A stretch of DNA of 64,000 nucleotides from JBBRSD01 sp038245725 (GTDB lineage Bacteria > Actinomycetota > Coriobacteriia > Anaerosomatales > JAAXUF01), in NCBI GenBank assembly GCA_038245725.1, contig JBBRSD010000004.1, positions 62,001 to 126,000 of the forward strand, given 5' to 3'. The translations under genes and the position numbers were made by a program. Positions 8,906-17,830 of the stretch are shown piece after piece. How positions within the stretch are numbered: position 1 is the first letter of the stretch; each line of letters begins with the position of its first letter. Below the pieces are notes generated by a model. It did not search any database. It had not been told where the DNA came from and worked only from the letters and a program-made list of their open reading frames with translations.

Positions 8906-9861
8906 CGAGCCTTGTGTGGGGACTCGTTGTCGGCCTTGTCTCGGGCATGGTCATCGCGCTGGGTGCGCTTGTGGGCGTGTGGGTGGAGCGCAAGGTCGCT
9001 GCCCGCATCCAGATGCGACTGGGGCCTCAGGAGGCCGGCCCGTTCGGCTTGCTGCAGACGCTCGCCGACACCGTGAAGCTGGTCCTGAAGGAGGACATCA
9101 CCCCCACCCAGGCCGACGTGCGCATCTTCCGCATAGCGCCGCTGCTCGTGTTCGTGCCGGTGGCGTCCTCGCTCGCGGTCATCCCGCTGGCGGCCGGCTG
9201 GGCACCCCTGAACATCGCGTCGAGCGCGCTGTTCTTCCTCGCCGTGCCCGCGGTCTCAGTCATCGGGATCCTGCTCGCAGGGTGGTCTTCTCGGAATACG
9301 TACGCATCGATCGGCGGAATCCGAGGCGCGAGCCAGATGATCTCCTACGAGCTGCCGAGAACGCTCTCGGTGCTGTCGCTGTGCGTGCTGTCGGGCACCG
9401 TCTCGGCGGTGGGCATCCACGACTCGTTTCGACTGTGGTGGCTGCCGGTCAACGCACTGGGTTTCCTGGTCTATTTCATCTCCTCGCTCGCGGAGCTCAA
9501 CCGCGGGCCGTTCGACCTTCCCGAAGCCGAGTCCGAGCTGGTCGCCGGCTACTTCGCCGACTACTCGGGGATCCGCTGGTCGATCTTCATGATGGCCGAG
9601 TACGGCGGCATCGTGGCCGCATCGATCTTCGGTACCGCCGTCTTCTTCGGCGGGGGCCTGGGACTGCGCGGGTTGCTCGGCGCCGTCGTGTACGCGGGAA
9701 TCGCTTCGCTGATCGCCATCGCGATGATCTGGGTGAAGTGGACGTATCCGCGCATGCGGCCCGATCAGCTCATGACGCTCGCGTGGAAGGTCCTCACGCC
9801 GATGGCACTCGTGCAGCTCACGGTTGCCGGAATCATCACGGCGGTGATTCCGTGGCACTAG
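8902..9861 (+). CDS. nuoH: NADH-quinone oxidoreductase subunit H
   Basis: The 319-residue membrane subunit has about eight helices and links the quinone site to the proton channel. Family motifs are visible: ERKVAARIQMRLGP (about 29-42), LAELNRGPFDLPEAESELVAGY (split here at the conserved acidic loop) and the C-terminal KWTYPRMRPDQLM. The last ten bases would overlap the next gene only if that gene began at the GTG at 9852. Confidence 0.96.
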   Translation: MTSLVWGLVVGLVSGMVIALGALVGVWVERKVAARIQMRLGPQEAGPFGLLQTLADTVKLVLKEDITPTQADVRIFRIAPLLVFVPVASSLAVIPLAAGWAPLNIASSALFFLAVPAVSVIGILLAGWSSRNTYASIGGIRGASQMISYELPRTLSVLSLCVLSGTVSAVGIHDSFRLWWLPVNALGFLVYFISSLAELNRGPFDLPEAESELVAGYFADYSGIRWSIFMMAEYGGIVAASIFGTAVFFGGGLGLRGLLGAVVYAGIASLIAIAMIWVKWTYPRMRPDQLMTLAWKVLTPMALVQLTVAGIITAVIPWH

Positions 9862-9914
9862 CCAAACGCGACCCTCGCCGCGACCCCATCGATCGTACCT
9901 CCACGGAGGTCCGC

Positions 9915-11996
9915 ATGCACGTCTCGGCGACCGACGAGTACGCTCCCGGCGTGAGAGGTTTTCTCCAGAGGTGGGCGAGCGCGTGGACCGGCCTCGCGAT
10001 CACGGGCAAGCGCGCGCTCGGGAAACCGACGACGGTCCGCTACCCGCTCGAGAAGCTGACGCTCTCGCCGAGATGGCGCGGGCCGCTGCGCCTGACCGGA
10101 ATCCTCGGCCGGGACGAGATCTCGACGATATCGGCGGCGCCGACCGAGTACAACGAACTCATCGACACACTGCTCCACGCCGAGCAGCTTCCGCCGTGCG
10201 TGGGCAACTGCCCCGCGAATGTGGACGCGCGCGGCCAGGCGTATCACCTCGCCGAAGACCGCGTCGCTGAGGCCTACGAGCTCGTTCGTGAGCGCAACAT
10301 CATGCCGGGCGTGCTTGGGCGCATCTGCCACCATCCGTGCGAGGCGGCGTGTCGCCGCAATTACTACGACGAGCCCATTGCGATCCGCCCGCTGCACCGG
10401 GTAGCGTTCGAACGCTACGCCGAGGTTCGCGATGAGCGCGTCAAGCCGCTTCCGCGAACGCGCGAGCAGGAGATAGCGATCATCGGTTCTGGCCCCAGTG
10501 GCCTTGCGGTCGCGCTCGATCTCATGCGGCTCGGCTATGGCGTGACCGTCTACGAGAAGGAGCAGCACGCTGGCGGCGCCCTCTTCACGGGCGTTCCGGC
10601 GTATCGCCTGCCACGCGAGGTGCTGAAACAGGAGGTCGACGACCTGGTCGCCATGGGCATGCACCTACGACTCGGCGTCGCAGTTGGCGACGACGTGCCC
10701 ATCGACCATCTGATAGGGGAGTACGATGCGGTTCTGATCGCTGCTGGTCTGCAGGAGAGTCGTATCCTGCCGCTGCCAGGAGCCGACGCGAAGGGCGTCC
10801 GAGGAGCCCTGGACTTCCTGCGCGACGGCAACTTCAAGAACGACGCCGGCGTCAAGGGCAAGCGCGTGCTGGTGGTTGGCGGCGGAAACGTGGCCGTGGA
10901 CTGCGCTCGAGTCGCTCTGCGGGTCGGCGCTTCCGAGGTCACGCTCACCTCGCTCGAGTCGATGGACGAGCTCCCGGCCCATCCCTGGGAGATTGAAGAG
11001 GCCCTCGACGAGGGCGTGATCGCGAACTGCTCGTGGGGGCCCAAGGAGGTCCTCACCGAGAACGGGCACGTCACTGGAATGCGCCTCCAGAGTTGCCTGT
11101 CGGTCTTCGACGCGCAAGGCCGATTCGCCCCCCACTTCGCCGAGGAGTACACAGACATCTCCGCCGACGTCGTCGTGTTCGCCATCGGCCAGTCTCCCAA
11201 GCTCGGTCCGATCGTCGCTGGCTCCGATATCCTGCTGACGGAGAGAGGCCTCCTGCCTGTCGACGGCGCCTTGCTCACGACCAACGTACCTCGCGTGTTC
11301 GCGTGCGGCGAAGTGGTCACGGGCCCCGGTTCGGCGATCGGGTCGATCGCGAGCGGACACGAAGCGGCTGCCTCCATCCACCGCATGCTCTCGGGCGTTG
11401 ACCTGGCTGCGGACAGAACGTATCGGCCCGTTCCGGTGTATCCGCACTATCAGAAAGCCACCGTGGCCGGCGTCGAATCGATGCGCCGACGCGTCAAGAT
11501 GCCGATGGCCAAGGGGCCAGAACGGGCGAAGGACTTCAGGACCGTCGAGCTCGGATTCACACACCTCGAAGGGCTTGCGGAGGCGGCTCGCTGTTTGCGC
11601 TGCGACTCAGGTGTCTGCGTTGGGTGCACGTTTTGCGCGCGCACGTGCCCGGACTACGCCATTCGCGTCGAGCGCGTGGACGACCCGGGTGGTCGCTGCG
11701 TGACCCGATACGACTTCGACCTGTCGAAGTGCTGCTTCTGCGGCCTGTGCGCCGAGCAGTGCCCCACACGTGCGCTTGTGCACACCGGCCAGTACGAGCT
11801 CTCCTTCTACTCGCGTGAGTACACCTTGTTCGACAAGACTGAGATGGTCCGATCGGCGGAAGGCACGAGAGCGACCGGGGTCGAGATGCCCGACGACGCG
11901 CTGGCCGCGCATGGGGGCCCGACGGGCTTGCCGGTGACCTCGGACAGCGCTCCGGAAAACCCCGAGGACCTCCTCGAAGGGCGGGTGCGGTCGTGA
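9915..11996 (+). CDS. Composite NuoI: ferredoxin subunit with an inserted GltD-type FAD/NAD(P)H module
   Basis: The 693-residue protein occupies the nuoI position. Residues 1-62 resemble the N-terminus of NuoI (amphipathic helix, then RYPLEK at 42-47 and SPRWRG at 51-56, the family YP...PPR[YF]RG segment). Residues 85-500 are a GltD-like unit: cysteines 95, 99, 138, 142 and 146 of a Fer4_20 domain, FAD-binding GSGPSG (191-196), NAD(P)-binding GGGNVA (322-327) and CGEVVTGPGSA near 464. Residues 560-645 are the NuoI ferredoxin domain: Cys568/571/574/578 and Cys606/609/612/616, ending in a NuoI-like tail (SFYSREYTLFDKTEM). The ATG follows GGAGGT at spacing 4; a GTG at 9852 would add 21 residues. 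I infer it feeds electrons from NAD(P)H to cluster N2, replacing NuoEFG. Confidence 0.9.
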   Translation: MHVSATDEYAPGVRGFLQRWASAWTGLAITGKRALGKPTTVRYPLEKLTLSPRWRGPLRLTGILGRDEISTISAAPTEYNELIDTLLHAEQLPPCVGNCPANVDARGQAYHLAEDRVAEAYELVRERNIMPGVLGRICHHPCEAACRRNYYDEPIAIRPLHRVAFERYAEVRDERVKPLPRTREQEIAIIGSGPSGLAVALDLMRLGYGVTVYEKEQHAGGALFTGVPAYRLPREVLKQEVDDLVAMGMHLRLGVAVGDDVPIDHLIGEYDAVLIAAGLQESRILPLPGADAKGVRGALDFLRDGNFKNDAGVKGKRVLVVGGGNVAVDCARVALRVGASEVTLTSLESMDELPAHPWEIEEALDEGVIANCSWGPKEVLTENGHVTGMRLQSCLSVFDAQGRFAPHFAEEYTDISADVVVFAIGQSPKLGPIVAGSDILLTERGLLPVDGALLTTNVPRVFACGEVVTGPGSAIGSIASGHEAAASIHRMLSGVDLAADRTYRPVPVYPHYQKATVAGVESMRRRVKMPMAKGPERAKDFRTVELGFTHLEGLAEAARCLRCDSGVCVGCTFCARTCPDYAIRVERVDDPGGRCVTRYDFDLSKCCFCGLCAEQCPTRALVHTGQYELSFYSREYTLFDKTEMVRSAEGTRATGVEMPDDALAAHGGPTGLPVTSDSAPENPEDLLEGRVRS

Positions 11997-12493
11997 ATCA
12001 GTTCTGGTCGATTGCACTGTTGTGGGGACTGGCTGGCGTCGCCGTGAGCAGCGCGCTTGTTGTTGTCTTCGTGCGCGACGTCATGCGCATGGTTCTTGGT
12101 CTCGGCGTTTTCTTCCTGTCGCTTGCTGGCTTGTTCGCTTACTTCGCGTTCGGCTTCCTGGCGCTCGCCGAACTCTTCGTGTACGTGGGCGGGGTGCTCG
12201 TGTTGATCCTGTTCGCAATCATGCTCGTCCACCGGTCAGAAGCCGGCAGACCGAGCCTCGACCTCCGAGAAGCGTTCGTCCCCGGCTTCACTGCCGCGCT
12301 CAGCTCGATCCTGCTCGGTTTCATGTTCTGGCCACTGGCCAAGTCGATCGGACCCGTCACATCGCCCGGCGCACCAGAGGCTCTCGGGAGGGTGCTCACT
12401 GGGTCGCTTCTCTCTCAGTTCGAGATCGCCGGGTTCCTTCTCCTCGTCGCCCTGGTCGCGGTCGTGCTCGTGACGGGCGGTGATCGCTCATGA
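11993..12493 (+). CDS. nuoJ: NADH-quinone oxidoreductase subunit J
   Basis: The 166-residue membrane protein has five predicted helices and the NuoJ stretch YVGGVLVLILFAIMLVHR (third helix, with the pi-bulge that moves during turnover). Its GTG start overlaps the stop of the composite NuoI gene and its own stop overlaps nuoK, so translation is coupled. Confidence 0.95.
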   Translation: MNQFWSIALLWGLAGVAVSSALVVVFVRDVMRMVLGLGVFFLSLAGLFAYFAFGFLALAELFVYVGGVLVLILFAIMLVHRSEAGRPSLDLREAFVPGFTAALSSILLGFMFWPLAKSIGPVTSPGAPEALGRVLTGSLLSQFEIAGFLLLVALVAVVLVTGGDRS

Positions 12494-12816
12494 TTCTCGT
12501 GGCGCTTTCGTGCGCGCTGTTCGGTATCGGGCTGTTCGGAGTGCTAGCTCGCCGCGATATCGTGGCCATCCTCGCCTCGATCGAAGTCATGCTGGGGGGA
12601 CCGCTTCTGCTGCTCATCGGCCTCGGCTCGACCGCTCGCGCTGCCGCGGCGAATGCGGCAGCGGCATCCGGGCAGGCCGCGACGGTCGAAGGTGCCGCAC
12701 TCCTCGTCATCGTCGTTGCGGCGGCAGAAGCGTCGGTCGGACTTGCGCTGCTTGTCACCGTTGCGCGCCGATCGCACACGACGACCCTCGAGGACCTATC
12801 GGAGGTGAGGGGCTGA
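12490..12816 (+). CDS. nuoK: NADH-quinone oxidoreductase subunit K
   Basis: The 108-residue protein has three helices with the two buried glutamates of the proton path, in ASIEVML (about Glu36) and AAAEASVGLAL (about Glu80). An Ala-rich loop between helices 2 and 3 makes it slightly longer than the usual 100 residues. ATGA overlap with nuoJ and TGATG overlap with nuoL. Confidence 0.94.
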   Translation: MILVALSCALFGIGLFGVLARRDIVAILASIEVMLGGPLLLLIGLGSTARAAAANAAAASGQAATVEGAALLVIVVAAAEASVGLALLVTVARRSHTTTLEDLSEVRG

Positions 12817-14675
12817 TGGCCTGGATGCTGAACGCCGCATGGATCGCAGTCGCGGTGCCCTTCGCGCTCGCACTCATCGTGGTCGCTATCGGCGCCTTCT
12901 CCAGGCCGCTTTCGGCCGTGGTTGCCGCGATGGGGCCGACGCTCGTGATCGCTCTTGGAGTCGCGGCGCTGCGCGTCGTCTCTGTAACCGGGGCCCCGGT
13001 GAGGCCATGGACGAGTTCGCTCGCGGCTCACGGCTCCGCCGATTGGTTTGCGGCTGGAGGGCGCGCAATCGAGATCGGCTGGGCGGTCGATTCACTCAGC
13101 GCGATGATGCTGCTGGTTGTGGGGGTCGTCGCGCTCATGGTGATGGTCTTCTCGGCGGGGTATATGCGCGGCGATCCGGGATGGTCGCGGTATTTCGCGC
13201 TGCTGTCGGCGTTCACCGGGTCGATGGCTCTGCTCGTCATCGGGGACTCGTTCATCTCCCTGTTCATCGGCTGGGAGCTTGTGGGCGCGTGCAGCTACCT
13301 GCTCATCGGATTCTGGTACGAGAAGCCATCCGCCGCGCAAGCCGCGGTCAAAGCCTTTCTCACTACGCGGATAGGCGATGTGGGACTCTTGCTTGGGATC
13401 GTCTTGTTGGGTACGGCGACAGGTTCGCTTTCCTATGCGGGCGTCATAGGTAACCTCGGGGTGATGTCGTCGTCTGCGATCACGCTTGCGGCGGTTCTTC
13501 TCGCCGCAGGCGCCATCGGGAAATCGGCGCAGTTCCCACTTCACATCTGGCTGCCCGATGCGATGGAGGGTCCGACCCCGGTCTCGGCGCTCATCCACGC
13601 CGCAACGATGGTCGCAGCGGGCGTCTACCTGGTCGTGCGCGTGTGGCCGATCTTCGAGGCGGCGCCCGTTGCGCGAACGGTGCTCCTGAGCGTCGGCGTC
13701 GTGTCGGCACTGGGAGCCGCGCTCATCGCGCTGACTCAACGCGATATCAAGCGGGTGCTCGCATACTCGACGATCAGCCAGCTGGGTTTCATGTTCGCGG
13801 CGCTCGGAGTGGGCGCGTGGAACGTCGCCTTCTTCCACCTCGTGACCCACGCCGCGTTCAAAGCGCTCCTGTTCCTGGCGGCGGGCAGCGTCATTCACGG
13901 TTCGGGTACGCAGGACTTGCGCGAGATGGGGGGACTGCGCACCTCGATGCCGGTCACCTTCGGCGCGTGGCTCGTCGGAGCCGGCGCTCTGATCGGCTTA
14001 CCTCCGCTGGCCGGCTTCATGAGCAAGGACGCCGTTCTCGACGCGGTTTGGATCCACAATCCGGTCGCCGGCATCGCGCTCTTTGCAGCCACCGCGCTGA
14101 CCGGCTTCTACACCGTGCGCACTACCAAACTCGCGTTCTTCGGCGGTTCCCGAGGCGAACGCCACGTCCATGAGAGTCCACTGTCGATGCTAATCCCTAT
14201 TGTCATACTCGCCGTTCCCGCTGGCGCGCTTGGTCTGGCCAGTTCCTCTGTCGCCGAGAAGCTCGGGCAGCATCCGGTCGGGCTCTCTGTGCCGGTCAGC
14301 GGCATCGCGGCGCTGCTTGCGCTAGCGGGCGGCATGATCGGCTGGAGCGACGCGCTACAAGACCGCCGAGGAGTCGCGCCGTCAGGGACCGCCGGGCGGG
14401 TGTGGGGACTCATCCGCACGGGGTTCGGCTACGACGCGGCGATTGAGAAGCTGGTGGTCGCCCCGACGGTCGCGGCGTGCCGCGCGACATGGGCCATCGT
14501 TGACCGATTCGTCATCGATGGCGCTGTCGAAGGATCGGGCCTTGCGACGAAGTGGCTAGGCGGGCTCGTGTCACGCGCCCAAAGCGGCGATGGTCAGGGT
14601 TACGCCGCATTCACCGCCCTTGGGATGGTCGTACTACTTGCGACGCTCGTCTTGGTTGGGCGGTGGGTGGGGTGA
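12816..14675 (+). CDS. nuoL: NADH-quinone oxidoreductase subunit L
   Basis: The 619-residue antiporter-like subunit is full length, including the C-terminal region that forms the lateral helix. Conserved segments are FIGWELVGACSYLLIGFW, FPLHIWLPDAMEGPTPVSAL (split by the channel Lys/His region) and YSTISQLGFM. The ATG at 12816 overlaps the nuoK stop; the frame is open further upstream, but that part lies inside nuoK. Confidence 0.95.
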   Translation: MAWMLNAAWIAVAVPFALALIVVAIGAFSRPLSAVVAAMGPTLVIALGVAALRVVSVTGAPVRPWTSSLAAHGSADWFAAGGRAIEIGWAVDSLSAMMLLVVGVVALMVMVFSAGYMRGDPGWSRYFALLSAFTGSMALLVIGDSFISLFIGWELVGACSYLLIGFWYEKPSAAQAAVKAFLTTRIGDVGLLLGIVLLGTATGSLSYAGVIGNLGVMSSSAITLAAVLLAAGAIGKSAQFPLHIWLPDAMEGPTPVSALIHAATMVAAGVYLVVRVWPIFEAAPVARTVLLSVGVVSALGAALIALTQRDIKRVLAYSTISQLGFMFAALGVGAWNVAFFHLVTHAAFKALLFLAAGSVIHGSGTQDLREMGGLRTSMPVTFGAWLVGAGALIGLPPLAGFMSKDAVLDAVWIHNPVAGIALFAATALTGFYTVRTTKLAFFGGSRGERHVHESPLSMLIPIVILAVPAGALGLASSSVAEKLGQHPVGLSVPVSGIAALLALAGGMIGWSDALQDRRGVAPSGTAGRVWGLIRTGFGYDAAIEKLVVAPTVAACRATWAIVDRFVIDGAVEGSGLATKWLGGLVSRAQSGDGQGYAAFTALGMVVLLATLVLVGRWVG

Positions 14676-16117
14676 TCCGCCTTGACCTCATGATCCTCGT
14701 CCCGGCCATGCTTGCCGTCGCCTCCATCCTGGTCGGACGGCTTGAAGACACGCTCCCGCGCTGGGTTGCTCTGACGGGGGTTCTGGCGCAGGGTGCGCTG
14801 ATTCTCAGCCTCGCTGGCACGGGGGTCCTGCGCGGCGTGCGCGTTCTCGGGGTGGATGGCTCAATCACCAGGGGAGTGTGGCAGTCAGTCATCGACGGAC
14901 TCTCTCTGCCACTCGTTCTTCTCACGGTGTTCATCGGACTCGCCGCCGTGGTGGTCTCGTGGAGTCTCTCCGAGCGAACCGGCACCTACTTCGGCCTGCT
15001 CCTGACCTTGCAGGCTGCGATGACCGCAGTGTTCCTTGCCGACAGCATCCTGATGTTCTATATCGCCTGGGAGTGCGTCCTGATCCCCATGTACTTCCTG
15101 ATCGGGGGCTGGGGCTCTTCGAATCGCAGGCATGCCGCTACCAAGTTCCTGATCTACACCTTCGCGGCAGGTGGCGTCATGTTGCTGGGGATTATCTTCC
15201 TGTTGGTCCAGAGTTCCGGCACCACGTCCATTTCGACGATGGTCGCGAGGCATGGCCAGATGGCGGTGCCGCCATTGGTGTACTGGCTGCTCATGATCGG
15301 CTTTCTCGTGAAGGTTCCGGTCGTTCCGTTCCATACATGGCTACCGGACGCGCACACCGAGGCTCCGACCGCAGGGTCGATCATTCTGGCGGGGATCCTG
15401 CTCAAGATGGGGGGCTACGGGATCCTGCGCATCGCGATGCCCATCGCCCCCGAGGCGTTCGTTCAAGGTCGCGGGATCCTTGCCGCCCTCGGCATCATCG
15501 GCATCGTCTACGGAGCGGCGATGGCACTGGTGCAGTCTGATCTCAAGCGCCTCGTCGCGTACTCTTCCGTGTCTCACATGGGATTCGTCATCCTAGCGAT
15601 CGCGGCGGCGACCCCGGACTCCATCGGCGCAGCGATGCTCGCCATGGTGAGCCACGGGCTCGTCGCCGGCTTGCTCTTCCTGCTGGTCGGGGCGGTGTAC
15701 GAGCGCACGCAGACCCGGGAACTCAGCGGTCTGGGAGGGCTCGGTCGCGCGATGCCCGTCTGGAGTGCCGCGTTCGTCTTTGCGGCTCTTGCTTCGCTCG
15801 GGCTGCCCGGCCTCTCGGGTTTCCCCGGCGAGTTCGTGACGTTCCTGGCGGGCGTCGCGCGATTCGGATGGTGGATCGCCGTCGCCGCTTTCGGCTTGGT
15901 GTTGGCTGCCGCGTACAACTTGCGTGCCGTGCGCGCTTCGGTCCAGGGACCCGCACGTCATACGGGAACACTTTCGGATCTGGGCACTCGTGAGATCTCC
16001 CTGGTCACGGCCTTTTCGGTGGCGATTGTGCTTCTCGGCGTCCAGCCCGTCTTGTTGCTGCGCGCAGCCGAGCATGCGTTCGTCGCGCTCGCCGCCATCG
16101 TGAACGGAGGGTTGTGA
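14672..16117 (+). CDS. nuoM: NADH-quinone oxidoreductase subunit M
   Basis: The 481-residue antiporter-like subunit shows the NuoM motifs FYIAWECVLIPMYFLIGGWG, PFHTWLPDAHTEAPTAGS and YSSVSHMGFV. The channel Glu and Lys residues are in place. The GTG start at 14672 overlaps the nuoL stop by 4 bases; an ATG at 14690 is an alternative. Confidence 0.95.
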   Translation: MIRLDLMILVPAMLAVASILVGRLEDTLPRWVALTGVLAQGALILSLAGTGVLRGVRVLGVDGSITRGVWQSVIDGLSLPLVLLTVFIGLAAVVVSWSLSERTGTYFGLLLTLQAAMTAVFLADSILMFYIAWECVLIPMYFLIGGWGSSNRRHAATKFLIYTFAAGGVMLLGIIFLLVQSSGTTSISTMVARHGQMAVPPLVYWLLMIGFLVKVPVVPFHTWLPDAHTEAPTAGSIILAGILLKMGGYGILRIAMPIAPEAFVQGRGILAALGIIGIVYGAAMALVQSDLKRLVAYSSVSHMGFVILAIAAATPDSIGAAMLAMVSHGLVAGLLFLLVGAVYERTQTRELSGLGGLGRAMPVWSAAFVFAALASLGLPGLSGFPGEFVTFLAGVARFGWWIAVAAFGLVLAAAYNLRAVRASVQGPARHTGTLSDLGTREISLVTAFSVAIVLLGVQPVLLLRAAEHAFVALAAIVNGGL

Positions 16118-16118
16118 C

Positions 16119-17594
16119 GTGACCGCAATGGCCACCTTCGTGCTCACGTACTGTGTCACGCTCACCGTCGCTGTCATCGCTCTGGCGTTAGACGGTTTCG
16201 GGCGGGGCCGCAGCGGCTTGGTCGTGACGATTGCGGGGCTGACCGCGAGTGCGGCAGCTGGTCTGGGTGCGGGGGTGATGCGCACAGCGGGGCAGCACGT
16301 CGGTTCGCTGGAAGTGGGCGGACCGGCGTCCATGGTCTACGGCGTCATCGCCTTGGTTGGACTCGCGGCGGTGTTGGGCGGCCTCGAGAACTTGGCTGCA
16401 CGACCTTCCGGTGCGTCAATCGCTGCTCTGATTGCGTTCGGTGTGGCCACCTCGGGCGCTGTTGCTGCCTCAACAGATCTGATCACGCTTCTGCTGGTGC
16501 TGGAATCAACCGCGCTCGTGAGCTACGCACTCGTCTCCGCCGCCGGGACTCCGCGCGCCGGGGAAGCGGCGATCAAGTATTTCGTTCAAGGTGCGTTGGC
16601 CGCCGCACTGCTCCTTTTCGGTGTCGCAGTGTTCGTGGGCGCTTACGTCCCCTCTGGTCGATACGAAGTGCTTGCCGGCGTGCTCGGCTCGCCCAAGCTT
16701 CTATCTGTCGCGCTCGCCGCTACCGGACTCGTGATCGCTTCTCTCGCGTTCAAGATGGCCGCCTTTCCCTTCCACTCGTGGGCGCCGGATGCCTACGAAA
16801 CCGCTCCCCCCGAAGCCGCCGCATTCTTGGCAGCTGGGCCCAAACTTGCCACATTCGCGGCCGCGGCTGTCTTCGTGTCGATCGTCTCTTACGGCGCGAT
16901 CGCTCAGCGCGTCCTGGTTGTGACGGCGATTCTCGCCATTCTGTCGATTGCTGTCGGGTCGGTGGCCGCCTTGCGCCAGCAGGATTATCGCCGTCTCCTG
17001 GCGTATGCGGGAATAGCCCAAGCCGGCTTCGCCCTCATCGCCGTGGCGCTCGCCACACCGCCCCTGGCGGTCTTCTTTGGAGCGACGTATGCGCTCGCAG
17101 CTGCGGGCACGTTTCTCGCCGCATCAGAATTTCGCAGGCTGCGTCCCGAGTGGAATGGCTCGGTTGCCGGTCTCGCGGGACTCGGGCGCGAGGCGCCTTT
17201 GTTGAGTGGCTCGGTCGCCATTCTCCTGATCTCACTGGCAGGCGTTCCGCCGTTCCTGGGCTTCTGGGGCAAGTTTCTGATCTTCCTTGCCGGTATCAGC
17301 GGCGCACTGCAAAACGGGCGAGGCGCCCCGGTCGCTTCCACGGTCGTCATCATTGCAGTCAGCGCGGGAGTCATCGGTTCCGTTGTCTCGCTGGGCTTCT
17401 ACGGCTCGATTCTGCGCACCATCTACTTCGAGAAGACCGCTGGAGTCGCGGGGTCGCTGACAGGGGAGACGCGCGCAGCTATGGGACCCGCTGGCATCAG
17501 CGTCGTCACGCTCGCGGTCGTGGTCGTAGTCCTCGGGCTGCTCCCGTTGGTCATGGGATCGACCGTCATCTACGACCTGTTCGTGGCGCGATAG
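16119..17594 (+). CDS. nuoN: NADH-quinone oxidoreductase subunit N
   Basis: The 491-residue last antiporter-like subunit has about 14 helices with LLVLESTALVSYALV, FPFHSWAPDAYETAPPEAAAF (channel region) and LLAYAGIAQAGF. It ends the complex I operon; no nuoE, nuoF or nuoG follows. The GTG lies one base after the nuoM stop. Confidence 0.95.
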   Translation: MTAMATFVLTYCVTLTVAVIALALDGFGRGRSGLVVTIAGLTASAAAGLGAGVMRTAGQHVGSLEVGGPASMVYGVIALVGLAAVLGGLENLAARPSGASIAALIAFGVATSGAVAASTDLITLLLVLESTALVSYALVSAAGTPRAGEAAIKYFVQGALAAALLLFGVAVFVGAYVPSGRYEVLAGVLGSPKLLSVALAATGLVIASLAFKMAAFPFHSWAPDAYETAPPEAAAFLAAGPKLATFAAAAVFVSIVSYGAIAQRVLVVTAILAILSIAVGSVAALRQQDYRRLLAYAGIAQAGFALIAVALATPPLAVFFGATYALAAAGTFLAASEFRRLRPEWNGSVAGLAGLGREAPLLSGSVAILLISLAGVPPFLGFWGKFLIFLAGISGALQNGRGAPVASTVVIIAVSAGVIGSVVSLGFYGSILRTIYFEKTAGVAGSLTGETRAAMGPAGISVVTLAVVVVVLGLLPLVMGSTVIYDLFVAR

Positions 17595-17613
17595 AGGGAG
17601 CGTTAGGTACGTG

Positions 17614-17642
17614 TTGCAGGCTGTCTTAAGAGGTGATAATAT
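17614..17642 (+). promoter_or_regulatory. Promoter after the nuo operon
   Basis: TTGCAG (17614-17619), a 17-base spacer and TAATAT (17637-17642) form a plausible promoter only 20 bases after nuoN. The start would fall at about 17648-17650, just before a perfect hairpin. Confidence 0.5.
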
Positions 17643-17647
17643 TCTCT

Positions 17648-17728
17648 ATGAGTTGCATGCGAATGCAACCCCTTACCCCTGAGCCTCAAGGTGCCGGCCT
17701 TGGGGCTCCCCCTATTCTCGGGAGTTTT
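17648..17728 (+). ncRNA. Candidate structured small RNA or attenuator leader
   Basis: Three structures follow the predicted start. First is a perfect 7-bp hairpin GTTGCAT-GCGA-ATGCAAC (17652-17669) closed by a GNRA loop. Second is an 11-bp stem, GAGCCTCAAGG (17681-17691) with CCTTGGGGCTC (17698-17708), with one G-U pair. Third is CTCCC (17706-17710) with GGGAG (17720-17724), followed by TTTT. The second and third share bases 17706-17708 and exclude each other, as in an attenuator. The single strands CCCCTTACCCC and CCCC are C-rich and could meet Shine-Dalgarno sequences. No known RNA family is recognised. It could also simply be the nuo terminator region. Confidence 0.4.
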
Positions 17729-17830
17729 CAGGCCCGCGCCCAAGCTTCGCAACGTATGTCGGAGGCGAAGTGTGAGCTGGGTCACTCCGCTTTGAATAGT
17801 TCTCTTACACGCCTTCAGGTCTAGGTCGAA

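Noticed and set aside
8859..9914. Upstream extension of the composite NuoI frame through nuoH
   Set aside because: The extension is nuoH read in another frame; a good ribosome site marks the ATG at 9915.
17614..17830. c-di-GMP riboswitch, 6C RNA or SRP RNA at the structured RNA candidate
   Set aside because: None of the conserved blocks of these families can be found in the sequence.
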